A stretch of DNA of 18,727 bases from Treponema sp. (lineage in GTDB: Bacteria > Spirochaetota > Spirochaetia > Treponematales > Breznakiellaceae): assembly GCA_031258265.1 (NCBI GenBank), contig JAIRNB010000190.1:1-18727 (forward strand), written 5' to 3'. The notes beneath the pieces were generated by a model. It worked only from the letters and a program-made list of their open reading frames with translations. It was not told the origin of the DNA and did no database searches. The stretch's first letter is position 1. Each line of letters begins with the position of its first letter. Position numbers and translations under genes: made by a program. Positions 5,256-14,269 of the stretch are shown here, piece by piece.

Positions 5256-7235
5256 GTGAAAAAACTCTTGATGGGGAACGAAGCCATTGCCCTGGGGGCC
5301 CTGCGGGCGGGGGTCCAGGTGGCGGCGGGTTATCCCGGCACCCCTTCCACGGAAATTCTTGAAACCCTGGTGAAGTACCATAAGGAATCGCTGCGCTTCA
5401 GGGAAGACGGCCCAGGCTCCCGGGAACATGGATACGAAGCTCCCGGCTGCTCCGGTTTTATCCATGCCGAATGGTCGGTGAACGAGAAAGCCGCCCTGGA
5501 AGTGGCCGCCGGCGCCGCCTGGGCCGGGGCCAGGGTCCTGGTTACCATGAAACAGGTGGGCCTTAATGTGGCCAGCGATCCCCTGATGAGCCTTAATTAC
5601 CTGGGGGTCCAGGGGGCCCTGGTGGTAGCGGTGGCCGATGATCCGGGCCCCATTTCTTCCCAAACAGAACAGGATACCCGCCGCTTTGGCCTTTACGCCA
5701 AGATCGCCGTCTTCGATCCCGCCTCCCCGGAGGAAGCCTACCGTATGATCGGCGATGCCTTTGCTTTTTCCGCGAAGTACCGCCGGCCGGTGATCTTCCG
5801 GCCCAGCACCAGGGTCTGCCACAGTTATGCCGCCGTGGAACTGCTGCCGGAGCTGCCGGGGGGGGAGAAGCCCGGCGGTTTTGAAAAGCAGGGGGGCCGC
5901 TGGGTGATCTTCCCCAGCCTTTCCTACCGCAGCCACCTAAAAATCGAAGAGGACCTGCGGAGTCTGGGGGAAGATTTTTCCTCATATCCGGGCAACCGGA
6001 TCAGTTTTGAGTCCGGCCCGGCGGCCCGGAAGGGTATTGCCTGCGGCGGGGTAAGCCGTATGTACACAAAGGAAGTTTTGGCCGCCCTTTCCCCCGCCCC
6101 GGATTGCCGGGTCCTGGAAATAGCGGCTTACCCCTTCCCGGACAGGCTGGCCCTGGAATTTCTGGCCGGTCTTGAGGAAGTCCTGGTGGTGGAGGAACTG
6201 GACCCGGTGATAGAGGACGCCCTGGTCAACCTGGCGGGCCGGGAACACCTGCCTCTGAAAATTCGGGGGAAGCGCAGCGGGGACAGCCCCGAAGCGGGGG
6301 AAAATACCCTGGCGGCATTGGAAGACCGGTTCCGTTCCTTCCTGGGAATCTTTTCAAAGGCGGGGGAAGCGGGATTCTGCCCTGCTCCGGGCGCAGAACC
6401 CCCCAAAACCGCCGGCCCGGCCGTTTCTTCCGCCCTTCCCCCGCCCCTCCCCGTGCGGCCGCCGGTACTCTGCGCGGGCTGCCCCCACCGGGCCTCATTT
6501 TTCGCGGTCAAGGACGCGGTCCGCCTCTTTGAAGGGGGCCGGCGGCGGGCCGTGTATTCCGGGGACATCGGCTGTTATACCCTGGGCAATGCCCAGCCCC
6601 TGGACATGGTGGATACCTGCCTCTGCATGGGGGCGGGGATTACCGCGGCCCAGGGCATTAACCGGGTGGAGTCCGCCCTGGGCAGGGATACCCTGAACTT
6701 TGCCTTCATCGGGGATTCCACGTTTTTCCATACCGGCATCCCCGGCATCGTGAACGCCGTATACAACGACGCCAATATTATCGTGGTGGTTCTGGATAAC
6801 TACACCACCGCCATGACGGGCAGCCAGCCCCACCCCGGTACAGGTTTTTCCCTTTATGGTTCCCCGGCGGCCAAGATCAGCATCCCCGGCGTCCTTGACG
6901 CCCTGGGGGTAAAGGGGACGCTGCGGCTTAACCCCTTCGATTTCCCCTCCGCCAGGGAAGGGGTTCTCTCCCTCCTGGATAAAAAAGGGCTGCGGGCCCT
7001 CGTTTTTGAGGCCCCCTGCATCATGGTTTCCCGGGGAAGCGGCCCCTGCCTGGTGGATTCCGCCCTCTGTACCGGCTGCGGAGCCTGCGTCAAAAAGCTG
7101 GGCTGCCCCGCCCTGTCCCTGGGGATCGCCGAAGGGGGGCGGAAAACCTGCCTGCTTGACAGCGCCCTCTGCACCGGCTGCGGCCTCTGCCGCCATCTCT
7201 GCGCCTTCGGCGCGATTGCCGGAGGGGCCTCGTGA
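5256..7235 (+). CDS. iorA: Indolepyruvate ferredoxin oxidoreductase, alpha subunit
   Basis: A 659-residue thiamine-diphosphate enzyme subunit. With IorB it converts aryl-pyruvates (from Trp, Phe, Tyr) plus CoA to aryl-acetyl-CoA and CO2, reducing ferredoxin. The N-terminus KKLLMGNEAIALGALRAG and GYPGTPSTEI is the family hallmark. CAGCPHR lies near residue 406 and the thiamine-diphosphate/Mg motif GDSTFFHTGIPGI, ending in LDN, near 485-515. Two [4Fe-4S] motifs end the protein: CTGCGACVKKLGCP (about 604) and CTGCGLCRHLC (about 638). A Pro/Ala-rich linker precedes CPHR. The frame opens at 5163, but GTG 5256 gives the family N-terminus, so it is preferred (ATG 5271 is the alternative). It overlaps iorB by four bases. 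Expected in anaerobes; the pair may run in either direction. Confidence 0.95.
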   Translation: MKKLLMGNEAIALGALRAGVQVAAGYPGTPSTEILETLVKYHKESLRFREDGPGSREHGYEAPGCSGFIHAEWSVNEKAALEVAAGAAWAGARVLVTMKQVGLNVASDPLMSLNYLGVQGALVVAVADDPGPISSQTEQDTRRFGLYAKIAVFDPASPEEAYRMIGDAFAFSAKYRRPVIFRPSTRVCHSYAAVELLPELPGGEKPGGFEKQGGRWVIFPSLSYRSHLKIEEDLRSLGEDFSSYPGNRISFESGPAARKGIACGGVSRMYTKEVLAALSPAPDCRVLEIAAYPFPDRLALEFLAGLEEVLVVEELDPVIEDALVNLAGREHLPLKIRGKRSGDSPEAGENTLAALEDRFRSFLGIFSKAGEAGFCPAPGAEPPKTAGPAVSSALPPPLPVRPPVLCAGCPHRASFFAVKDAVRLFEGGRRRAVYSGDIGCYTLGNAQPLDMVDTCLCMGAGITAAQGINRVESALGRDTLNFAFIGDSTFFHTGIPGIVNAVYNDANIIVVVLDNYTTAMTGSQPHPGTGFSLYGSPAAKISIPGVLDALGVKGTLRLNPFDFPSAREGVLSLLDKKGLRALVFEAPCIMVSRGSGPCLVDSALCTGCGACVKKLGCPALSLGIAEGGRKTCLLDSALCTGCGLCRHLCAFGAIAGGAS

Positions 7236-7837
7236 CGGGCGGAACCGGGGGAAAGTCCCCGCTGGACTGCCTTATTACCGGGGTGGGGGGCCAGGGGACG
7301 GTACTTCTCTCCCGGCTTATCGGGGAGGCGGCTCTTAACAGGGGCCTGGAGGTCCGGGGTTCGGAGACCATCGGCATGGCCCAGCGGGGGGGCAGCGTGA
7401 CCAGCCACCTAAGAATAGGGGAAGGGGCCTTTTCCCCCCTTATTGCCCCGGGGAAGGCGGATCTTATCATTGCCTTTGAGTGCGCCGAAGCCCTGCGGAC
7501 CCTGCCTTTCCTGGCCCCGGCGGGGAAGATGCTGGCCCTGGACCGGAGCCTCACGAGTCCCCAGGGCCGCAGAGCGGCGGACATGATCGCCTCTTTAAGG
7601 GCCGGTCTGGGGGAACGGCTTACCCTGGTATCCTGGGAAAAGCTTGTGGAACGCTTCGATCCCCGGGTAAGCAACGTCCTGCTCCTGGGGGCGGCCATAG
7701 ATATGGGGCTTTTGCCCTTTAGGGTGGATGAAATTATCAGCGTTCTAAAAAAACGAAGTTCCCCCAAATATTTGGAAATGAATACAAAAGTCCTAAAATC
7801 CGGCCTGATTATAACACTTGAAAGTAATTTGTCATAA
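7232..7837 (+). CDS. iorB: Indolepyruvate ferredoxin oxidoreductase, beta subunit
   Basis: A 201-residue gamma-type 2-oxoacid:ferredoxin oxidoreductase domain. The N-terminal ITGVGGQGTVLLSRLIGEAA (about 15-34) is the diagnostic motif, followed by GSETIGMAQRGGSVTSHLRI, also typical. Its GTG start overlaps the iorA stop as GTGA, so the two are co-translated and form the heterodimer. The usual length is about 190-200, so the gene is complete. The last 25 codons are more AT-rich than the rest and contain the -35 of the next promoter. No terminator follows. Confidence 0.93.
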   Translation: MTGGTGGKSPLDCLITGVGGQGTVLLSRLIGEAALNRGLEVRGSETIGMAQRGGSVTSHLRIGEGAFSPLIAPGKADLIIAFECAEALRTLPFLAPAGKMLALDRSLTSPQGRRAADMIASLRAGLGERLTLVSWEKLVERFDPRVSNVLLLGAAIDMGLLPFRVDEIISVLKKRSSPKYLEMNTKVLKSGLIITLESNLS

Positions 7838-7846
7838 TACTATGAT
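7818..7846 (+). promoter_or_regulatory. Sigma-70-type promoter for the GH3 gene
   Basis: TTGAAA (7818-7823), a 17-bp spacer and TATGAT (7841-7846) give a near-consensus promoter. The -35 lies inside the end of iorB. Transcription would start near 7853, leaving a 68-nt leader before the GH3 start, so GH3 and the HAD gene can be expressed separately from iorAB. Confidence 0.65.
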
Positions 7847-7920
7847 TAAGCGAAGTCAGCTTTAATTTTGTGTATTTTGGTTTTTTTATGAATCACACAG
7901 GAAAAACAAGGAGGCGGTAA

Positions 7921-9621
7921 TTGAAAGCACGGCGGGTAAAGGGCTGGTGGCTTATTCGACTTGCGTTGACCATAGTTGGGAAAAAGGGGCTGGCCGAGCT
8001 TCGGAAATCGTCAAAGGATGCGCGGAAATCCCAGGAGAAAGTGCTAAGGTCCTTTCTTGAAAATTCGAAAAATACTGTTTATGGCAAGGAACATAATTTT
8101 TCCGGGGTTCTGGAAGCGCCGGGCCAGGATATTTTTGAGGTTTTCCGCAAGAATGTCCCTGTCAACGACTATGAGAATCTGCGTCCCTATGTGGACAGGC
8201 ATAAGAATGGGGAGGCGGATGTTCTGTTTCCCGGAAAGCCCAAGATGTATGGGACCACCAGCGGTACTACCAAGGAACCCAAATGGATTCCCATTACAGA
8301 AAGATACTACCAGGAAGTGTATAAAAAATCTAATCAGACCTGGTTTTATACGCTGATCAAGAATAAACCCAAGGTATTTTACGGTAAGACTCTTTCTATT
8401 GTCGGTAAGGCGATAGAGGGCGCAGCCCCGGACGGCACCCTCTACGGTTCCATTTCCGGAATTTCCCAGCGGGATATTCCCCACTTTATGGAGGTAGTCC
8501 ATACCGCGCCGGCGGATGTGTTTCATATCACCGATTATAAGGCCCGTTACTATGCCATTATGCGCATGGCTATTGAACAGGATGTAACTCTGATTATCAC
8601 GGCGAATTCCAGCACCCTGGTGGAAATGCAGACCAACGCCAATGAATTTTTTGATGAATATGTGCAGGACATAGAAAGCGGCACCCTAAGCCGCCGTCTC
8701 TCCATCCCCGATGAGATCCGCAAAGCCCTGGAATCCCGCCTGAAGCCAAATCCTGAACGGGCGGAGGAGCTGCGGCAGATGAAGGTCCGTTACGGCTCGG
8801 TACTGCCCAAGCATTACTGGCCCCGGATGCAGATTGTCAACGTGTGGATGTGCGGGAATGCCACCATATACCTTGAAAAAATACGGGACTCCTTTCCGTC
8901 GCATACGGTGTTCCACGAATTCAGTTATTTTTCTACCGAATGTAAAGCCGGCCTGGTACTCAAGAGCAATACCCTTGATACCGTCCCCAGCGGGCACATG
9001 ATCTACTTTGAGTTTATCCATGAGTCCGAAACGGAACAGAAGGATCCAAAGATTTACCAGCTTTGGGACCTCAAGAAAGGCGAGCTGTACTGCCCGGTAG
9101 TTACCACCTCCGCCGGTCTTTACCGCTACAATATGATGGACCTGGTGGAAGTTACCGGCTTTTACAATCAGTACCCCCTTATCAAATTTGTACAGAAGGT
9201 GAACGGTACGGTCAGCCTAACCGGAGAAAAACTGCACGAGCGGCAGTTTATCGAGGCGGTGCGGCTCTGCAGCCAGGAAATGGGACTTCCCATTACTTTC
9301 CTGGTGGGATTTGCCAACCCGGAAAAATCCAATTACCGTTTTTATTACGAGTTCGCCGATCAAACCATTTCCATGCACAGGGCGGAGGAATTTACCAAGG
9401 CGGTGGACATGCGGCTTAGGGAGTTTAACATCGAGTATGAGGCCAAGCGGAGTTCCAGCCGCGTAAAGGCCCCCGATACTTCCCTCCTGGTAAAAGATTC
9501 TTTTGAACAGTTCAAAGCCGCCTGTATCGAAAAAGGCTACCGTGACGGTCAGTTCAAACTGAACCTGCTCATGCTGGACGAAAAACGCCAGGAGATGTTT
9601 GAGAAACTGGTAAAGAAATAA
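7921..9621 (+). CDS. GH3-family acyl-adenylate amidosynthetase
   Basis: A 566-residue protein of the GH3 auxin-responsive-promoter family (ANL adenylation superfamily). Plant members adenylate acyl acids such as indole-acetate or jasmonate and link them to amino acids; roles of bacterial members are largely unknown. Seen here: the ATP loop MYGTTSGTTKEPKWIP (about 109-124), YFSTECKAGL in the second motif region, GLYRYNMMDLVEV (about 398-410), and VSLTGEKLHERQ (about 430). The length is near that of plant GH3s. The start is TTG at 7921, chosen because GGAGG ends six bases before it and no better codon is present. No signal peptide; cytosolic. It follows iorAB, whose products are aryl-acetyl-CoAs, and abuts a HAD gene. 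The real substrate cannot be read from sequence. Confidence 0.9.
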   Translation: MKARRVKGWWLIRLALTIVGKKGLAELRKSSKDARKSQEKVLRSFLENSKNTVYGKEHNFSGVLEAPGQDIFEVFRKNVPVNDYENLRPYVDRHKNGEADVLFPGKPKMYGTTSGTTKEPKWIPITERYYQEVYKKSNQTWFYTLIKNKPKVFYGKTLSIVGKAIEGAAPDGTLYGSISGISQRDIPHFMEVVHTAPADVFHITDYKARYYAIMRMAIEQDVTLIITANSSTLVEMQTNANEFFDEYVQDIESGTLSRRLSIPDEIRKALESRLKPNPERAEELRQMKVRYGSVLPKHYWPRMQIVNVWMCGNATIYLEKIRDSFPSHTVFHEFSYFSTECKAGLVLKSNTLDTVPSGHMIYFEFIHESETEQKDPKIYQLWDLKKGELYCPVVTTSAGLYRYNMMDLVEVTGFYNQYPLIKFVQKVNGTVSLTGEKLHERQFIEAVRLCSQEMGLPITFLVGFANPEKSNYRFYYEFADQTISMHRAEEFTKAVDMRLREFNIEYEAKRSSSRVKAPDTSLLVKDSFEQFKAACIEKGYRDGQFKLNLLMLDEKRQEMFEKLVKK

Positions 9622-10338
9622 ATGTTCGCCCGCGGTTTTAACAGGAGAAAAGCGAAGGCCCCCAATGTCAGCCCCGGCCTGCCGGGGGAGTTTCGGGCTG
9701 TTATTTTTGATCTGGACGGTACTCTGTACGATTCAAAAAATATTGCCCCCCGGCTTATCCTGGCCCGGCCCTCTGACGCCCTCTTAATGGGGGCGGAACG
9801 GCGTGTACGAAAGGTTTTTGCCGGGCGGGTTTTTGATTCGGCGGAGTCCTATTACCAGGTTTTTTTCCTGGAATTTTCAAAACTGGCCCGCTGTTCAGCC
9901 TCCTTCGCCCGGCAATGGTACTTTGAAACCTATATGCCCCTGATGATCCGCGTATTGAAGGAACACTACCGGCCCCGGCCGGGGGCGGCGGAACTGTTTG
10001 CCGCCCTGGACTCCGGCGAAAATTCGCGGGGTAAAAAGATTCCCTTCGCCGTATATTCGGATTACCCCATGACGGGGGAACGCCTTAAAGCCCTGGGCCT
10101 GGAGGCGGACAGCCGGAACATATACGGCCCGGAGAACCTGGCCGCCCAAAAACCCGCCGCCGCCCCTTTCCTGCGGATCGCCGGCGGCCTTGGCTGCGCC
10201 CCCGCGGATACCCTGGTGGCCGGCGACCGGGACGATGCCGACGGAGCGGGGGCCCGGGCCGCGGGCATGCTGTACATTAACATTAACGCCGATTCCTGGG
10301 ACTGGCTCCTTTCTTCTATGGGCATCCGCCTTTCTTAA
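9622..10338 (+). CDS. HAD-family phosphatase/hydrolase
   Basis: A 238-residue soluble hydrolase of the haloacid dehalogenase superfamily. Motif I is VIFDLDGTLYDS, with the nucleophile Asp30 and acid Asp32. Motif II is the Ser in AVYSDYP (about 144), motif III the Lys in LAAQKP (about 176), and motif IV GDRDDADGAGARAAG (about 198-212). An alpha-helical cap with FARQWYFETYMP lies between motifs I and II, as in the phosphoglycolate phosphatase-like group. The ATG directly follows the GH3 stop (TAAATG), so the two are co-transcribed and probably translationally coupled; no ribosome site of its own is obvious. The substrate is not predictable. The stop is 5 bp from the stop of the convergent TRAP permease gene. 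Confidence 0.9.
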   Translation: MFARGFNRRKAKAPNVSPGLPGEFRAVIFDLDGTLYDSKNIAPRLILARPSDALLMGAERRVRKVFAGRVFDSAESYYQVFFLEFSKLARCSASFARQWYFETYMPLMIRVLKEHYRPRPGAAELFAALDSGENSRGKKIPFAVYSDYPMTGERLKALGLEADSRNIYGPENLAAQKPAAAPFLRIAGGLGCAPADTLVAGDRDDADGAGARAAGMLYININADSWDWLLSSMGIRLS

Positions 10339-10343
10339 TAGGA

Positions 10344-12305
10344 CTAATAGAATCTGGTCAAGAACAGCGATAACTGCGGCACATAGGTAACAATAAGGAC
10401 CACCGCCAACTGTATGACAAGGAAGGGAAGAACGTTTCGGGATATTGCCGTAAAGGGTTTTTCAAAACGGTAGCTGGCCAGGAACAGGTTAAGCCCCACC
10501 GGGGGAGTAAGGAATCCGGCTTCCATGTTGATGAGGAAGATGATCCCAAGATGCACCGGGGCGATTCCATAGGCCGCCCCCAGGGGGGCGATCAGCGGTA
10601 AAATAATCATGATGGCGGAGAATATATCGATAAGGCAGCCGGTTATGAGGAGGGCCAGGTTAAGGATCAGGAGGAATACCCATTTGGAACTGATCGTGTT
10701 CCGCATCCATTCGGCAAAGTATTCGGGAACCCTGGAATCGACGATGTAATAGGACAGGGCCTGGGCCAGGGCAAGAATAGAGAGAATCCCGCCGATTATC
10801 GGAATGGCCTTGCTGAACACGGCCCCCATTCCCCGCAGCGTTATTTCCCTGTGGACAAAGACTTCAACGATAAATACATAGACCGCCGCGGCGGCGCCCA
10901 TTTCCACCAGGGAAAAAAGACCCGTAAAATAACCGGCGATCAAAAACAGGGGAAGCATGATTTCCAGGAATGAAGCCTTAAAACCCCTAAGCGCCCGCCG
11001 GACGCTAAAGGGGGCGGCGGGGATTCCGGTTTTTACCGAAACCGCAATGCCAAAGATAACCATTGCCGCCACAAGAATCAGGCCGGGAATTACGCCGCCA
11101 AGAAAAAGGTGGGCCGTATTGGTCCGGGTCGATGCCCCCACAAGCAGAATAGGAAGGCTGGGGGGAAAGAGGAGGCCGATGCTCCCCGATGCGGTAAGGA
11201 GCCCTATGGAAAACCGTTCCGGGTAATCCTTAAGGACGGTAATGAGGATTCCCCCCATGGCAAGAATCGTTACCCCGGAAGCCCCGGTAAACGAGGTAAA
11301 AAACGCGCAGAGAATAACCGTAACAACGATCATGCCGCCGGGAATCCAGCCGAAGAAAGACCGGAAAGCTTCCACCAGCCGCTCCCCCGCCCTGCTGCCG
11401 GACAGTATAAAACCCGCCAGGGTAAACAGGGGGATGGCAATAAGGTTGTTCTGGGTAAGGGCGGTGTAAATTTGACTGGCTACAATGTCTATTTCCCCCC
11501 AGTTGCCCTGCAAAAGCACCAGGGCAATACCGCCGATGACAATAAAAAGCGGCGTACCCATAAGCGCGGCGCTCAGCAGTAATACTACCGCCGGCAGGCG
11601 CAGCAGTTGTGCGGTGTATCTGAAAAAATCGCTCAGGGCCCAGGCAAAGCCGGGCAGGTTAAGGCCCCAGATAAATTTAAAGATCGCCGGCAGGGAACAG
11701 AGAGTCCCCAGCGCTACAGCCGCCGCGCATAAAAAAACCTTTGCGCCGGAAGAAAAAGCCTGCCGGGTAAAGCGTAAAGCCATAACCGTATAACCAATGG
11801 GCATAACCAGGGCGAAAACCCTGTCCGGGATAAAGCCCGCCATCTGCATAGGGTAAAGTCCCACCCTGATAAACGATACGGAACACCAGCCGAAGATCAC
11901 CGCGAAAAAAGCGGATACCAGGCCCCCCGCGGCGGAAAAGAATATTTTTATCTTTTTATCGCCGATGTACTGGGCAAGGCCGATGGAAAGGTGATCCCCC
12001 CGGCGGGTAGTGATCATGCCGGACAGGAGGCCCAAAGTCAAAAGCAGGTGGGCGGTCATCACCGGGGCGGCGGGGAAGCGGGATTTGAAAATAAGGCGCA
12101 AAAGGACATCGGCAAAGGGAATCGCCGTAAGGAAGAACAGGGAAACGCCGCAGATTATCTCTTCGATTTTCCGGAGGAGGGACGGTTTTTCCACTCGCTT
12201 TTCTTCCTCCCGCCCTTCTCCACCTTCTTCCGTCCGCCCTTCTTCCGTCCAGTGTTCTTTCACCCGCCCTTTTTCCACCCGCTTTTCTTCCCCTTGTCCG
12301 GCCAT
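10344..12305 (-). CDS. dctQM: TRAP transporter permease, fused DctQ-DctM
   Basis: A 653-residue inner-membrane protein joining both permease subunits of a tripartite ATP-independent periplasmic transporter. Residues 1-40 are a charged Glu/Lys/Arg/Gly repeat tail. Residues about 41-210 are the four-helix DctQ part (FADVLLRLIF, TTRRGDHLSIGLAQYI). Residues about 230-653 are the DctM part, with LMGTPLFIVIGGIALVLL, NNLIAIPLFTLAGFILSGS, SFTGASGVTILAMGGIL and GSIGLLFPPSLPILLVGAST near the middle and INMEAGFLTPPVGLNLFLAS near the end. It imports an organic acid or similar solute using a sodium or proton gradient. The ATG overlaps the end of the solute-binding gene (TAAAATG). A GTG near residue 39 is an alternative start that would remove the tail. 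Fused QM forms are known; the substrate is unknown. Confidence 0.93.
   Translation of the reverse strand: MAGQGEEKRVEKGRVKEHWTEEGRTEEGGEGREEEKRVEKPSLLRKIEEIICGVSLFFLTAIPFADVLLRLIFKSRFPAAPVMTAHLLLTLGLLSGMITTRRGDHLSIGLAQYIGDKKIKIFFSAAGGLVSAFFAVIFGWCSVSFIRVGLYPMQMAGFIPDRVFALVMPIGYTVMALRFTRQAFSSGAKVFLCAAAVALGTLCSLPAIFKFIWGLNLPGFAWALSDFFRYTAQLLRLPAVVLLLSAALMGTPLFIVIGGIALVLLQGNWGEIDIVASQIYTALTQNNLIAIPLFTLAGFILSGSRAGERLVEAFRSFFGWIPGGMIVVTVILCAFFTSFTGASGVTILAMGGILITVLKDYPERFSIGLLTASGSIGLLFPPSLPILLVGASTRTNTAHLFLGGVIPGLILVAAMVIFGIAVSVKTGIPAAPFSVRRALRGFKASFLEIMLPLFLIAGYFTGLFSLVEMGAAAAVYVFIVEVFVHREITLRGMGAVFSKAIPIIGGILSILALAQALSYYIVDSRVPEYFAEWMRNTISSKWVFLLILNLALLITGCLIDIFSAIMIILPLIAPLGAAYGIAPVHLGIIFLINMEAGFLTPPVGLNLFLASYRFEKPFTAISRNVLPFLVIQLAVVLIVTYVPQLSLFLTRFY
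12185..12300 (-). repeat. Low-complexity repeat coding for the permease N-terminus
   Basis: A purine-rich coding tract (minus strand) with internal duplications. EEKRVEK occurs at residues 6-12 and again at 34-40, and TEEGRTEEGGEGREEE lies between them. The DNA between the two copies also contains two adjacent copies of a TTCTTCCGTCC unit on the plus strand. It may vary in length between strains. Confidence 0.65.
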
Positions 12306-12306
12306 T

Positions 12307-13314
12307 TTAACGCCCGCCGCGGTAAGCCCTTAGCCGGGCGTTGATCCGGTTGTACATACCCTCGTCAAAGACATTTTTTATCAGGGAGGGTATGGCCCGG
12401 TCTATATCCGAATACCAAAGCTGCGCCTGTTCAGGACTTACCTGGTTTATTACCAGCCCGTATTCCTCAAAACTCTTAAGAAGCTCCGCTTCAAAAGCCT
12501 GAACCGATACATCAAGCTCCGCTTCCATCTTCCTGGTTATCCGCATCAAAGTCTCCCGGTGCCTTTCGGGAATGGAACGCCAGGCCCGCTGGTTCATGAT
12601 AATAGCCCCCATAAAGGGGGCAACCCGGATAGACGCCATATTTTTCGCCCTGCCGAATATTTGCAGCCCCCCCGCGTTGACCGGGCTCTGGTATACCGCG
12701 TCAATCTGGCCGCCGGACAGGCTTACCAGTATTTGATTCATCGCCACCGGCACCATCTGATACCCCATAGCCTTAAAGGCGTCCATCAGCTCCGGTTCCG
12801 ATTCGCTGGTCCCCAGTTTTTGCCGCTTAAGATCGGCGGGCACAAACACGGGGTTTTTGGAAAAAAAGCGGACCCAGCCCACCTTGGACCAGGCCAGGGT
12901 ATAGTAACCCCGGCGGCTGATCTGGTTTTCAATGTCGGGTTTCAGCTCGTTCAGCGCCAGATCCAATTCCTCGTTGTTTCTGATCAGAAAGGGACAGCTT
13001 AGGGTCATTATTTCCGGCATGATCAGCTTTAAGCCAAAGGTACTCAGCATGGCCGCCTGAATCTGGTTAAGGTTAAGCTGCCTGAGCAGGTCCGCCTCGC
13101 TGGACTTCATGCCGTGGCTTATCAGCATTTCAACTTCGCCGTTGGTGGCCCGGTACCATTCCGCCGCCATGCGGTTCAGCAGATCGCCCCAGGGGCTTTG
13201 TTCGGGAACCAGGGACGAAAGCTTTATGGTGGTTTTTTGCCTTTGCGCGGAAAGGGGAATGACGGTCAGCAAGGCAAGGCAAAAAAGGCAGACGGCAAAA
13301 AATATTCGTTTCAA
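12307..13314 (-). CDS. dctP: TRAP transporter solute-binding protein (DctP-like)
   Basis: A 335-residue periplasmic binding protein that delivers solute to the fused permease. Residues 1-23 are a signal peptide (MKR, a hydrophobic run, LSA before Q). The mature part follows the DctP fold: IKLSSLVPEQSPWGDLLNRM, then GEVEMLISHG; PEIMTLSCPFLIRNNEEL; and SLSGGQIDAVYQSPVNAGGLQ. In this family a conserved Arg binds the carboxylate; candidates lie in the NQRAW or KRQKLGTSE regions. The start is TTG at 13314, supported by AGGAG exactly six bases before it and by the absence of a nearby ATG. It is translated just before dctQM, with a TAAAATG junction. Confidence 0.92.
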   Translation of the reverse strand: MKRIFFAVCLFCLALLTVIPLSAQRQKTTIKLSSLVPEQSPWGDLLNRMAAEWYRATNGEVEMLISHGMKSSEADLLRQLNLNQIQAAMLSTFGLKLIMPEIMTLSCPFLIRNNEELDLALNELKPDIENQISRRGYYTLAWSKVGWVRFFSKNPVFVPADLKRQKLGTSESEPELMDAFKAMGYQMVPVAMNQILVSLSGGQIDAVYQSPVNAGGLQIFGRAKNMASIRVAPFMGAIIMNQRAWRSIPERHRETLMRITRKMEAELDVSVQAFEAELLKSFEEYGLVINQVSPEQAQLWYSDIDRAIPSLIKNVFDEGMYNRINARLRAYRGGR

Positions 13315-13378
13315 TTCGGTCTCCTAAGGTCCGGCGGGTATAATCGGCGCGGCCGGAACGGGGCCCGGATAAGCCGGG

Positions 13379-14242
13379 CTAATCCCCTTCACAGGGGAAA
13401 GGATTGCTGTCAAGGCCCGCCAGTTCAACGATTCTGCGGTGAGTCTGCGCCCTGAGCAGGGCCGCCGCCTCCTTGCGGGACTTGGAAAGATCGGGCAAAA
13501 GGGGTTCGCCGATACGCAGGGTTATCAGGGGATAGCCTTTTTTAAGGATTCTATACAGGCCCCTGGATTCCCGGTAAGAAAACGCCATAGGGACAATGGG
13601 AAGGCTGTAGTCATAGGCCATGGTAAACATGCCCTTCTTAAAGGGCCGGATAAAGTGATAGTAGTGCCAGTTGCTCCCCTCGGGGAAAACATGGAACCAC
13701 TTTTTCTTCCTGTGGAGTTCGTCAAGGGCTGTCTTAAAATTCTTCATGGCATGGATAGAAGAAGGCACGGGGATTCCGCCCACCAGCCGGATAAGGTCCC
13801 GGTCAGGGCCGGCCAGATTCTCCTTCCACGCCGGAAAGTAGAGCCGCCTGAACCGTACCGCCTGGAGGACCATGAGCAGATCCCAGCGCAGGGTATGGTT
13901 CGACATGGTTATGGCCCCATTCCGTAAAAGTTTGCGGTGCTTTTTAAGGATCTTCCTCCCCTCAATCCGCAGGCCAAAGCGGAGGGGAGAAAGTATAAAA
14001 ACCAGAACAAAGATGCCCAGGTACAGGAGGGCGCTCATTATTCTGAATCCCGGGGATTTATCAAGAAAGGGATAGTATTCGTCTACAACCGGTTCATCTA
14101 CCCGTTTCCCCTTTCTCCCCTCCATGTGGGCATCGGGGGAATCCGGATAGATAATTCCAAGCTGGGGGATATACGGTCCACGGTCAATCTGCTGCACTAT
14201 ACCATAAATATAGCCGCCATTTGCCGGGAAGTCCACGGACAA
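13379..14242 (-). CDS. 1-acyl-glycerol-3-phosphate acyltransferase-like (PlsC family)
   Basis: A lysophospholipid acyltransferase-type protein of up to 287 residues. The catalytic NHTLRWD (NHx4D, His116 and Asp121) and FPEGSNW (186-192) are intact, with GGIPVPS between them. A hydrophobic segment at about 70-85 anchors it to the inner membrane. The family transfers acyl chains to lysophosphatidic acid to make phosphatidic acid. The start is uncertain. The frame opens at a TTG at 14242; ATG 14125 (residue 40) or ATG 14038 (residue 69) are alternatives, and none has a good ribosome site. The bases upstream of residue 40 still have coding-like codon use. The gene sits between the alanine symporter (27 bp away) and dctP (64 bp away), probably in one transcript. 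Confidence 0.85.
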   Translation of the reverse strand: MSVDFPANGGYIYGIVQQIDRGPYIPQLGIIYPDSPDAHMEGRKGKRVDEPVVDEYYPFLDKSPGFRIMSALLYLGIFVLVFILSPLRFGLRIEGRKILKKHRKLLRNGAITMSNHTLRWDLLMVLQAVRFRRLYFPAWKENLAGPDRDLIRLVGGIPVPSSIHAMKNFKTALDELHRKKKWFHVFPEGSNWHYYHFIRPFKKGMFTMAYDYSLPIVPMAFSYRESRGLYRILKKGYPLITLRIGEPLLPDLSKSRKEAAALLRAQTHRRIVELAGLDSNPFPCEGD

Positions 14243-14269
14243 GCGCCCAGCCCGTCCGTGAATACTGTT

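Noticed and set aside
5165..5287. Extended N-terminus of argA to 5287
   Set aside because: It would overlap the iorA start and has no resemblance to the family; the usual length fits ATG 5164.
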